In this document: positions 31,602-42,207 of the stretch, in pieces
Numbering within the stretch: the stretch's first letter is position 1
How the letters are laid out: each line of letters opens with the position of its first letter
NCBI RefSeq assembly: GCF_022605165.1
Contig: NC_063068.1
Span: forward strand, 1,860,001-1,924,000
DNA: 64,000 nucleotides
Direction of reading: 5' to 3'
Source: Purpureocillium takamizusanense
Taxonomy: Eukaryota; Ascomycota; Sordariomycetes; Hypocreales; Ophiocordycipitaceae
Made by a program: the position numbers and the translations under genes
The notes under the pieces: model-generated
Told to the model about the DNA's origin: nothing
Seen by the model: the letters and a program-made list of their open reading frames with translations, nothing else
Databases searched by the model: none

Positions 31602-34600
31602 GTGATGGGGACTTGCAAGGGCTTCTCCGACGAAGTGATGTGAACACCAACCTGAGGCCGTGGAGGGGGAACCAGTGCACACTCGTCCACAGTTGATCTA
31701 TGCCGACGACAGTTCGCCCAATCCTGCTTCAGATAATGTCAACTGTGCTTACAGCACCAAGTTGAGTCTCTCAATACTTAGCAGTTATTGTGTTCCCAAT
31801 ATACTACAAGAATCTGGGTACTGTGTATCCTAAGCCGCGCTTGGTGAGGAGCTGTGCGTACGGCACACGGCGTCTACTTCGTACAGCTCACCTGCGTTCC
31901 GTTACGCCGGCCACGCAGTGAGGGGGTTAAACCAGACGTATGGGAGACGTTCTCTGAGCGTCCACCCATCTGCATGGCAAGTGCCATAGCAGGCTCGTTG
32001 AGCTGGACCGCTTGGCTGCTTCGGGGAAGCTCTGTCGCCAAGCTGACCATCACAGACCGAACGCCTTGCCACTGGAGTCCTGGGAATTACAGTAAGATAC
32101 AGTCTCACACAGGATGTGACGTGGTCAGTGCCTTGGTTTCTGCCCGAAGCACCACTTGGGAGTCGTCCACTAGCAATCTCTCATTCGAGGCGATACCGGC
32201 GGGCAAGGAACGGCCAAGAGGAGGGGCGGTTGCACTACCCGCACGAGTATCTGCTGTTGTCGCCATGACGAGGTCCACCGTGGACGTGTACCCAGTGCGG
32301 GCGACCTCCTGCTTGCTAGTGCATGAGGACAACGCGGATAACGGCAAGACGCGCTCTGACAGACATGGGACAGGCATGCCAAGGAAGCGTGTTGAGCGTT
32401 TTGATGGTGCATGCGCATCCATTCGCGGCGCTGGCTGCTGAATCCATCATCCAATGCTCCATGAGCGGTAACCGGAATCGCTGTGACGATTAACAAGTGA
32501 CAGTATCGGCGGCTTTGTTCACAGCAACGCCGTGCTGTTGATGTGACAGGTGGCATCCTGTGGCGCATGATGCCTGTATGTGATGCGCCCGGTAGACTGC
32601 ATACCTGTACGAAGTACGGAGTACAGTGCAGTGCAATGACGGCTTCAGTGATTTGCACGGCCATGAGATGTTCGGGACGAAATGGGACTGCCACAGGCAG
32701 CCGAGCGTGGCGTCGGTGGGTCGTCGCGAAGCAGGGGCAGGCGGGCTCATACGAGGCGAGCGCAAGTCCGCGGGTGACCGGCTCGCGTGCTCGCCGAACG
32801 AAGACGATGATGGTGTCCAGATCCGTGGCCGGAGCCGGCAGTCACGGCGTCGTGGAGCAATTGTCAACGACCTGAGCCGGAAGGCAACGCCGCGCTGAAA
32901 GAGGGTGGTGAGCTGCACAAAGCTTGAGCGAGGTTCGGGGTGTGGTGGGGTCTTGAATTCAGCGACGAGGCAGGGAGGCTGCCATCTGGCACCCACTCCA
33001 GCGTCCGTTGCCCTCCAACAAACAAGGCCTCGTTGCTCATGCGTGGACGGACCAGACTGACGAGGCTTGGGGGAGGAGGGACGGGGAGGCGTGCCGAGCT
33101 CCGTCTGTCGGCCGCCACGAGGTGGAGGCCGCCACCTTTAGCGCTGCCGTCTTTGCCTGCCAGTCCACACATCCACTGGCTTTGGCGGCCGCCCACTTCC
33201 CTTCGCTTGGCGATCTTGTCCCCCGCCGATTGCCTTTGTCGGTCCCTGCCATGCAACGGCAAGCGGACGCGTCCCGGAGATGCGTGCGGCGGGCAAGGGA
33301 GAGGGAGAGGGGCGAAGAGTGGCGGCAAATTTCGACGGCTGTCCGTGCGACAAGGTGTTTCATGAGGGTCGTCAGTACGGCTTTTGTGTACGGGCCACAG
33401 GCGAGCACGGAAGAAGTCCTTTCCCCGTCCACGTCCACCGCGGCAAGACGCCAATGGGGTTTGCGTGAGCCAGGAACAGGGGTCCGGGTCTGTTGGGCCT
33501 GCCGGTCCTCGTGCCGCATTGTGATGCAATGCGGCTGGCTGGCTGGCTGGTTGGCGTTGCCTCAAGGTCCCCTTCCCTGCGGGCCCTTCCGTGGCAAACG
33601 CGCCGTGAACTTGTCGCAGGGCTCGATTGAACGACCTCGCCGCGAGCCAAGCGGGCCTCGACTCTGGGAGGGACCGAGACTAGCGAGGCGGGATGGATGG
33701 TGCCCGGGCAAGCAGACTGCTGGCTGGGTGCCCAGGCGGCGATGGTCGGGTGGGTGGTGCAGCCACCGTGCTGGACCGGGCCTGGGCCGAGCGGCAGTGA
33801 CGACTTATTCGTGAGAGCATGCGTCGGAGGATGTTGGACTTGATTTTCTCGATGCATGACCGCCCGTGGTGGGTGCTGTGCAGCCGGCAGCGCAGGCCGG
33901 CGTAGCGCAAGGTCGATGACTATCGAGGCAGCAGTCAGCTGGCGGGTAATACCCCGACAAGTCCAAGCACGCAGAGGAGTATCCGCCCTGGATGGAATCG
34001 GCTTGTCTTCAGGCGCCCGAACGGTGCGAGCTCTATTGGCGGCAGGACGAGAGGGAGGCCGTGGCAGGTTAACAAAATGGCCGAGAGATGACCGTTCCAG
34101 GGACGGATAATCGGGTTATCCCTCCGTATTCCACTGGATTGACGCGGATTGCGGTGGATGGCACCTCGTTGTGTGACTGTGCCGGGCGAAGCCATTTCTC
34201 CCATCGCCGCCACCACCTCACAGGTCCACGGGTGGTGGTTGCGCGCATCGATGGATCGGAGCGCCAGCCATCTCCAACAAGTGGAGTGAGCGATGATGGG
34301 GGGCGGATCTAGGTAGGCGTAGGGAATTCCAGGTTCCCAGAGCCTGAGCCAGGGGTGACGGTCCAGTTACCAGTAATACCAGACGGTCCTGGAAAATACC
34401 TACAAGAGCAAAGTACTTACTAACAGGTCGCTGCCCTGGGGTCTGGTGGGTAGGCCTGGCCTCAGCAGGGCATGGGGCAAGGCAAAGCAAGGGGGGGGGG
34501 GGCAGCACAGAGAGTTCCAATGACCCCCCCGAACAGCCAGCCAGGACGCAAACCTTCAAGCCCCCCCTTGCGCCTGCCACCACTGCCACCCGACTGTGCC

Positions 34601-35281
34601 GTACCTACCTTACCTTGCTTGCCAGGATGTGGACAGGCTGCCAGCCAGCTTTCGGAAACTCGGCAGCGCTTCGTCGAGTGGAGAGTGGCCCCGCCACAAA
34701 CGGCAGTCCGTGGCCCGAACAGCCTTGCACCATATGCCGATTATCCGGACCTTGTCTCGTCGCCCTTCTCGTCCTCTCTTGTTGAGACCCTTTTTGGCAC
34801 CCGTGTGCACCTGCGGGGTCTCGGATCCGATGAGCGTCTTGTCTCGCATCCCAGGCCGTCCTGGATTTCTCTCTTTTCCTCATCACCCTTCAGCACCGCA
34901 CCGACGACCTTGACGATTGCCTCACGACAGCCCAGCAGCGTGGCCGTCACTCTGGATCTCTGGGGGCAGGGATCATCGTGGGTGGCGCACACCCCTCCGC
35001 TGCAGCCCGCCTGCGAACAGCCAGGCGCCGCATCGAGCGGGCCACGACGACGGCTTCTGACAACGACGACACCGACGATACGGTAGCCGCACAGCGGCTC
35101 GCGGCCACGACGTAGGTCGGCAGGATCGCTGTGCAAAGGATAGGAGGGACGGTTGGCGATAGGTTTTTGCCACAACGGCAGGCGGCTGCCGCGCGCGAAA
35201 CACGATTCATCCAGCGACGTCCAAATATCGACTCGGGCCCTACGCAGCGGCCGGTGCTCTGGCCGCCAGCGGAAGCATATC
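31602..35281. other. Gene-poor 3.7-kb intergenic region
   Basis: Largest gap in the window. Several open frames of 150-270 codons exist on both strands but none shows a domain, a sensible intron structure or a good start context. It contains TACTTCGTA motifs at 31875-31883 and, inverted, at 32608-32616, a GGCT tetranucleotide run near 33535, and a 12-base poly-G run (34491-34502). No transposon remnant was recognised by eye. Confidence 0.45.
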
Positions 35282-36860
35282 ATGGCCTCGGCAGGCGCAG
35301 CGCCGCCATCGACATCGGTCCCGGTCGCCTTCGCCCCAGTCATGGCGCCCGAGAAGCTCTCCGTGACCACAGCCATCATCGGCCTCCTCGCCGTGGGTGG
35401 CCGCACGATTGACGCCATCTGGGATCTCAACTTGCCGGCTACCAAAGTCACGCCGTACCTCAACCAGGCACTGCAGGAGATCAAGCAGGCCCGCTCGACG
35501 GTCCACATCCTCTACAAGACATTTGCGCTCCTCGAGTCGGCGCGGCTGCCCTTCCCACAACGCGGCACGTGGATCGCCGTCGACGACCTCATCGCTACCC
35601 TCACCGACACCGTCCTCGCCTTCTCTGACCTGCAGACCCTCTGTGCGCAGCTCGAGGCGCAGCGGCAAGGCCTCCTCGTGTCGGATGCGACCACGCCCTC
35701 GTGCAACGCTGGCGATGCCGACTGTGGCCAGAGGATAACCGCGCTGTGCGCCCGCATCCGGTGGCACAACCTGTCCATGACGATGATGATGACGATTCTC
35801 AAATGGTGAGCTCTCACACACCCTCAAGTCGTCTGGCTTTCCCCTCCCCCCTTTCCCGTGCCGCCCCGTCGCGACTCGTCTCGTCCCGGGCCCTGCCCCT
35901 CTTCATCGTTATGCATCCCGAGTTTATATTCCGAGGTTCGCCAAGACGGGCGAGTGCCAAGACGGGGTCTTGCTCCAGAAGGCTTGCCAAGACGCCCGGG
36001 GGGGGGGCCAACGAACCCCTCGGCCCCCATCGCGCCCAGAATGTTACACAACGACTGACACAAACAAATCGACTAGTCCAGGCGAAGCCGATGCCCATAA
36101 CGCCAGGGTGGGGCTCGAGCACCGCATGACACGCCTGCTCACTTCCAACACCGTTCTCGCCGCTCGTATGCGCCAGCTCGACGACGTCTTTGACGAAGGC
36201 CGCATCAACAGGGAGTCCCTACCGCACTACTCACCGCCCGCCCACCTTTCGCAATCATCTCAGCAGCATCGACGGCACTCACCTCAGAGGTCGGCCTCCG
36301 TGACGACGCCATCTGGAGCAGTGGACCCCTCGTCGTCGCCCCCGCCGCCCGGGGCCGACGACATCACGTCCGTGCCCTCATCTCCCACGCGCACCCGTGT
36401 CCAGACTCCCCTCTCCGGCTATACACTCGCCGGCATCCCCGTCCTGTCCATAATCCCTCTGCCCATCACCACTATTGAAATCTTCGACGGGCCCGATGTC
36501 TACACGTTCGCCTACGCCCGTCGCGTCGGCCGCGATCTTGGGGAGCTGATGCAGTGCCAGGCTGGCCAGGGCACAACCCGCTCCCTCGGCGTCGTGCTCG
36601 GGCGATCCGCCACCGGCTCGGATGCAGCCGGCAGCTTCAGCACTGGCGGCAGCAGCACCTCTACTACCGGTGCCAACAGTATTGGAGGCTGTGAGCCCGC
36701 GGTACTGCTACAGGAGCCATCCCCACCACCACAGGAAGATCGGGATGGCCACTTGCAGCACGAACAGCAGGAACAGCAGCAAGAGGAGTCTCCAGTCAAA
36801 AAGAAGAGACTGCGGTTTCGCAAAATTGTCAACGTTAAACATCGATGGCGAGCTTTTTGA
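35282..36860 (+). CDS. Orphan fungal STAND N-terminal-like domain protein
   Basis: Two exons (35282-35805, 36077-36860) splice to 1308 nt, 435 aa. Residues 20-200 resemble the fungal N-terminal domain placed in front of NACHT/STAND regulators and similar proteins: LSVTTAIIGLLAVGGRTIDA, helices around LQEIKQARSTVHILYKTFALL, WIAVDDLIATLTDTVLAFSDL and RIRWHNLSMTMMMTILK. After the intron, LEHRMTRLLTSNTVLAARMRQL continues the helical bundle. No NACHT, ankyrin or WD40 region follows; instead there is a low-complexity tail with polyGln and a very basic end (VKKKRLRFRKIVNVKHRWRAF), possibly a nuclear signal. The intron is long (271 nt) and contains a 10-base poly-G run. Family assignment rests on pattern likeness only. 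Confidence 0.6.
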
Positions 36861-37288
36861 ACGCTCGCTCAGTCACCGTCGTTTTATCACAGGTCACACT
36901 CATCAGCACTATCAAAGTCGACACAAAGCACTCAAGTCGCTGCAGCGCAAGCATGAATCACCATGGCTGCATGGAACAACGTCAAGGGACCCTTGATTTG
37001 GAATCAGGCGCAATTTGGAAATTGTTACAGACACATGTAGCAGGGAGATGGCATCGTAACTTTTGCGCCTTGTTTAGAGCATGGGAGGGCGTTGTATATA
37101 CTATCTTGGACGTACAGCGATTCCTTAGTACCTTAGCCTTTCAAATTTATTCCCACCTACACCAACACGCGCTGTATTACTGTCGCACCCTGCTGGGTTC
37201 CGCGGCTTTAGAAATACATTCGTCATGAGCGCCCTCCGCACATTCCTTTGTGCCACACCGTAATCGACTTGCCGGCCCTACCTGGCGC
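36861..37288. other. Convergent intergenic region
   Basis: Tail-to-tail gap between the STAND-like gene and the GPI protein gene; it contains their 3' UTRs. AT-rich patches near 37100-37160. No gene is seen. Confidence 0.5.
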
Positions 37289-38675
37289 TCAGAGCACAAA
37301 GGCAAGGATGCCGGCTGCTGCAGCGGCAATGTTAAGGCCAGCCTGGCCAGCCCCAGCCGTGGGCACAGAAGTTGGCATCGAAGTACCGGTCGGCATCATC
37401 GTGCCCGTCATGCTGCCGCTCATCTGCGTCCCCGTAGGCATCATCATCGACGACGACGCAGTCATGCTCGACATCATCATTGAAGACGAGGAGGAGGGGG
37501 ACGACACGGGCTCGGGCTTCATCACCTTGGCGTACGCGTCGCACGTCGCGTTCTTAGCCTTGGTGCAGTCATCGGCGATGCATATGGCCTGGAGCTCGGG
37601 CTTGGCCGTCTTGAGCACGGCCGTGGGCGCGGCGCAGCGCATGTTGAAGGCATTGTTGAGCGCCTCGCCGACGGCCTTGATGTCGTCGTCGGCGACGCCA
37701 AAGGACTTGGCGGCCATGGCGACTTGCGCGATGAAGTAGTCCATCTCGGCCTTGCCCAGGCCCATGAACTTGTGAACCCTTGTGGTGGTGGTGGTTGTTA
37801 GTCCAGTCCTGCAGCCGGCGGCCTGTGACGCGACGAGGCAGCAAGAGAACGGAAGGCAAAAAAAAAAGAAAGAAAAGAAAAGGAAAAAAAGAAAAGGAAG
37901 GAAAAAACACGAAAAGGGTCGTAACGTACTCGTACATGGACGTGTGGCCCATGTAAGCGTCAAAGCCCGTCATCCCCTGCATGGAGCAGCCAAGCAGCGA
38001 GCCGAAGAACTGGTACAGATGAGTGAGGAGGAAGCTGCGCGCGTTTGGTGTCAGTCACTATGCCGCTTACCGTCAGTCTCACACCGGGGGGGGGGGGCTT
38101 ACTATTGTCGAGAGCCTAGAGTTTTTAGAACCGTCAGTGTCTATCTATGGACGCCATTTGCGCTCTTCGGCAGACTCACTCTTGTCGTTGGCCGGCATGT
38201 TCTTCTTCAGGGGCTCCGCACCGCCTCCGTCCAGGAAGTTGACGCTGGCAGCCTGGCCGTTCTTGTTGGTGCTCTTGAGTCCCCCGGTGAAGTATGGCAG
38301 CAGATTGACTTCCTGACCGTCCTGCATGCCCTTGGCCAGAATACCAGGGACCATGACGCCGGTGTTGGGCATGGTATCTATATGTAAAAGCACGCACGGG
38401 TCAGCCAGTAGACAGATAGTGCAACCTAGTGCAACATGTGGACAGCGTTGATGCTGCGGTCGAGATGATGTTGATGTGAGGATGTTGGGTAAAGATGGAC
38501 GCTTACAGTTCCCGATGACGACCGTGTTCACCAGGAGCGTCAGAAGAGTAGCCTGGTTCGTCGCATTGTTCTCCTTTAGGAGCGCCTTCGTGTAGTAGTC
38601 GCAGATGGGCGTGTCACTGGGACGCTGCGCGATGGCAGTTGTCGCCACGGCCAGCGCAATGTTTGTGAACCGCAT
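37289..38675 (-). CDS. Secreted GPI-anchored protein of unknown function
   Basis: Five exons on the minus strand (38675-38507, 38377-38180, 38115-38103, 38034-37930, 37778-37289) splice to 975 nt, 324 aa. It begins with a signal peptide (MRFTNIALAVATTAIAQ). The mature part starts SDTPICDYYTKALL, continues VVIGNYTMPNTGVMVPGIL, VNFLDGGGAEPL, THLYQFFGSLLGCS, MYEVHKFMGLGKAEMDYF and a Cys-containing C-terminal helix region. It ends with a Met/Ser/Thr stalk and a hydrophobic tail (AAAAAGILAFVL), as for a GPI anchor. Exon 3 is only 13 nt; including it restores the frame, which otherwise cannot be joined to exon 4. Intron 3 carries a 12-base homopolymer. The pattern looks like a fungal-specific secreted family whose name I do not recognise. 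Confidence 0.8.
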
Positions 38676-40704
38676 GTTGATGATCGGTCCGCTGCGTAAG
38701 ACGATGACGTGTGAGGATGTGGTAAGATGGACAAAGTCGACAACTTGGATGGGACCTTGTTAAAGAGAGGAAAAGAGGAGGAAAGAAAACCTAAGGTGGC
38801 CTTCGGGGCAAGGCGCAGGTCCTGCCGTCCTACATATCTCTCATGTACGACACTGACCATGGCTACGCCCGCCACCCCCCAGCCCTCACGATCCCAAGTC
38901 ATGGATTGCGTTGAGCCGTCGGAGCCACGGACATCCGAGTCACGGCGCCATCAAAGCTCAACGAGGTACGTAGTGTCACAGCCCACTAGGGCTTGGATGG
39001 AGGCACACCAGACCACAGCAAGGGACGCGGTGGCTAGCGGGATCGAGCGACTAACCGGTGTCCAGCATCACGCGCCTAGTCTCGAACGAGGTCTAGAGAC
39101 CTTGCCCGACGAGTGGCAAGACAAGACAAGCTGGGAACGGTAATTTGAAATTTTGCGGGGGAAGACCCGGTGAGAAGCGGACTTCTTTAAGTCCTTAGCT
39201 CAACTCTCAGGCCCGTCATGTTGCCACCTGCGGGGAGAAGGCTGCCGATATCCCGGGGGTGGTGCATCGCAACAAGAGATTGATTCTTGTTCAGTGTGCT
39301 TGCGAGGTCTATTTTGGTGGGAGTACGGTGTATTACTTCGTACTTCGCGGTCCAGTTCGCGCCTCGCAATGTCGCAACATTGAAGGGTAAGCATCAATTT
39401 GTTCAAGGAATAAGATCCCGCAGGAACACTCCGGTCGTTAGTAACTCCGGTGCGATGAGACCTTTCTCAACCCGCCTTGACAATTCACCGGAACTGTGTT
39501 GCTCCCTCTTGGCGACAAGTCGGGGGTTTCTGTGGGTAAGTGTTTGGTACTACGTACTCCTTCGGCCAGCAGTTGAGCCCAGGCAGCCCAGCCCGCAACC
39601 TGAGCCAGTCACAACGAGGCAATTCCAAAGCCATGACCAGGCGGCTGGGTTCAGCCGGGAGTGGCAACGGCCGATCATTGTGCGGAAATTGGTGCTACCT
39701 GGCCGATGAGCCGACGAGAAACTCGATTGGCTTGGTATGTCTTCAATTCGCCTCGTTGCGGAGCCACGTGCCGTTGAGCAGTTGGTACCACAACAACACC
39801 TTGGCTTAATGCCCATGGCTGTGCATTCCAGTCTCGCCCTTCACGTACTTTCGGATATAAGCCATTTATTCCTTGTCAGCTGGCAGGTTAGTCAATATAG
39901 GCGACGAGGCTCTCCGCCTCAGACTGGAAGACGGTGCTTGGAGGCCAATATGTACTTGAGTCTGTCGTTGGAGGCGAGGGGAGGTAACTGCGCAACAGCG
40001 ATCTTCGGATCGCCACCACGGTTGCAGGGGTGTCCAACAGCCAACTAGGACAGACATGACATCAACGACTTTTTCTTGTGTTTGGTTTTGGCGTTCACAA
40101 ACGGATCTCCCCGTTCGAAGGCACCAGACGACCTAGACAAGCTAGACCAGCACCAGATGCCTTCCCCCACAGCAGCCGACAGCGGGCGGGCGCTAGTATC
40201 GGATGGCTGAACACCCGGGCCGGCTCCTGGTGGTCGTGGCTCCCCCGGAAGTCGCACATCCGGGGTGGTTGTTTCTCCTTTGGGGGGGGGCAGCGGCCAA
40301 TCCCCTGGCGCGGGATTGTAATACCAATGAAGGACAGAGTTGAAGGGGGCCCCCCCGATGTATGTAGGTCTCAGATGGCGGGCTCCAGCCTGCAAGGCAA
40401 CCACGAGTTTTATGGCTGCCCATATTTGGAGCCGGCAGCACGAGTTGCGTGCCGTTCGTTCGTCCCATTTGTTTTCTTTACTGAGCCCGTCCCTTACATG
40501 TCTTCTTAAAATAATACACCCAGTGGCTCGAACAACATTGAACACGAACATGTCGACGGCTTGCCTTGTCCAAAGTCCGCACTAACCGACGAACATATAT
40601 ATATACCTATTGCCGTAGCCATTTGAAGCAGCATCGAAGCCGCTACACATCTCTCAAGTCCCACATGTCGCCGAGCCGTCGCCAGAGAATGCAGCCAGTG
40701 CGGC
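38676..40704. other. Gene-poor intergenic region
   Basis: About 2 kb without a convincing gene. One TACTTCGTA copy at 39334-39342, directly followed by a second partial copy, and a poly-G run (40282-40290). The left end is the promoter of the GPI protein gene. Confidence 0.45.
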
Positions 40705-41931
40705 TCAGCCCTCCATGTCGAGCTTGAGCTTGCCGAGTTCCCTCTCCACAAGCCGTGCCCTATCCTCCAAGGTCGTGCCAAAAGCCACGAAGCCGTCGAC
40801 GAAATCCTGGCTTCTATTGAACCACTTGTCTCCGGTACGCTTTCGAACGTGCGCGAGACACCGCCCTTGGTCTTGGCATTGCCTATGCTTCCCTTCTCCC
40901 GTAAATCGTCCGCCGCGGTATCGCACGTCGTCTGGCACGTCGTCATCATCATCTGCGATGTGAAAGTAATTTTGGTTGACGAGCAGATCCCAGCTCTGCG
41001 TGGTGCTGGGCGTGGCCGTCTTTTCGCGTCGCGTCTTGTGTCTATCGCACTGGCACCCCGGCCTTCCCGTGCCATCTCCAGGAATCTTCCATACAACGCG
41101 CGCAGCGTGGAATCCCACCATCGGCTCTAGGTATAGCATGGAGAAGAACAGGTCGAAGAGCTGGCCCATTCGAAGTCCCTCGGGAAACTCCATGACATCG
41201 TCTTGTCTCTGAGTAGCCCCCACTCCGTCCCATTGTCGCCAGGCCACATCGAAGTTTGTTCGAAAGATGACCTTTGTGATGGGGTATCTGGCCAACAGCA
41301 TGCCCCTCCAACTCGCCCCCTTTCGCATGAATGCCTTTCGTCGCCCGGCGTCGTCGCCAGGTGACAGAAAGTCCAGGGCTTTGCGACCCCAGTATAATGC
41401 GTAAGCATTCGTAGCAGTCGAGCCATCCAGGCTGCCACAAAGTCTGCAGCGTCCTGACCAGCTCCAGCCCGAGGCCGAGAAGAACCCACTGAACGATTGC
41501 ATCAGCAGCGGGTTCTGGAATCGCTGGAGCAGAGTGTCGTCCGAGATGGGGCTTGGCCCATCGGACTCATCGGTTGCGTCAGAGTCATCTGAGTCACTAT
41601 TTGACCGGCTGCATTGGCTGCGTGCTCCGCATAGCTCGGCAGCCTTGTCTGCGACGCGAAGCCCGATGATTGAATTGAGGGGAGTCGACTTGAAGAAGAG
41701 AATTTGCTGAAGCCGCGCCGAGCTCGCAATGGCGTTTCGCCATGACGTGCAGACGCGCTGGCAAGATGTCAAAAGCGTCTTCATATCCACGAATTGCAGA
41801 ATGGTCTCGAGGATATCAAAAGTGGCGAGCGCTGTTTCTCGTCCTGGACTCGCCATCGAGGAGCACATTGGCTCAGGCGATGCCGGCGGTTGGCACTCCT
41901 TGCCTTTGTGAAGTCGCTTCTTCTTGGCCAT
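40705..41931 (-). CDS. F-box domain protein
   Basis: Single exon, 408 aa. Residues about 30-75 form an F-box: ALATFDILETILQFVDMKTLLTSCQRVCTSWRNAI, then ASSARLQQILFFK. F-box proteins recruit substrates to the SCF ubiquitin ligase through Skp1. The C-terminal 300 residues carry no recognised repeat; there is an acidic Ser/Asp stretch near residue 120, a domain with several Trp and Cys residues, and LLARYPITKVIF / GLRMGQLFDLFFSMLYLEPMV, which recurs in fungal F-box proteins. The chosen start is the first ATG (MAKKKRLHKG); the open frame continues 15 codons further only from a TTG codon. It sits 276 bp from, and on the same strand as, the BBE-type oxidase. Confidence 0.85.
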   Translation of the reverse strand: MAKKKRLHKGKECQPPASPEPMCSSMASPGRETALATFDILETILQFVDMKTLLTSCQRVCTSWRNAIASSARLQQILFFKSTPLNSIIGLRVADKAAELCGARSQCSRSNSDSDDSDATDESDGPSPISDDTLLQRFQNPLLMQSFSGFFSASGWSWSGRCRLCGSLDGSTATNAYALYWGRKALDFLSPGDDAGRRKAFMRKGASWRGMLLARYPITKVIFRTNFDVAWRQWDGVGATQRQDDVMEFPEGLRMGQLFDLFFSMLYLEPMVGFHAARVVWKIPGDGTGRPGCQCDRHKTRREKTATPSTTQSWDLLVNQNYFHIADDDDDVPDDVRYRGGRFTGEGKHRQCQDQGRCLAHVRKRTGDKWFNRSQDFVDGFVAFGTTLEDRARLVERELGKLKLDMEG

Positions 41932-42207
41932 TCGTGCGCGTCTGTTTGATGCTGTACTGTACGTATAATGTGACAAATATGACTTTCTCTCTTGCTGTCA
42001 AACGAGCAGGCGGAATTTCTAAAGCAAGCCCGTCGCATGTGCCATGTATGTCGTTGAGTATCAATTCATGGGTGAGTCATCGTCAACTGCAGCAGGCAAA
42101 CACGCATCCAGATACGTCAGCGCAACCAGCGCCATCATTGGCGATGCAAACTAGCACTTCGTATTCTCTGGCGCATGATTGGCACGCTACTGCTAATAAT
42201 ACCTTAC

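Noticed and set aside
33008..33814. 268-codon frame in the 31.6-35.3 kb gap
   Set aside because: No domain or intron logic; a competing antisense frame is equally long.
34741..35508. 255-codon minus-strand frame overlapping the STAND-like gene start
   Set aside because: Overlaps a better-supported plus-strand gene and has no domain.
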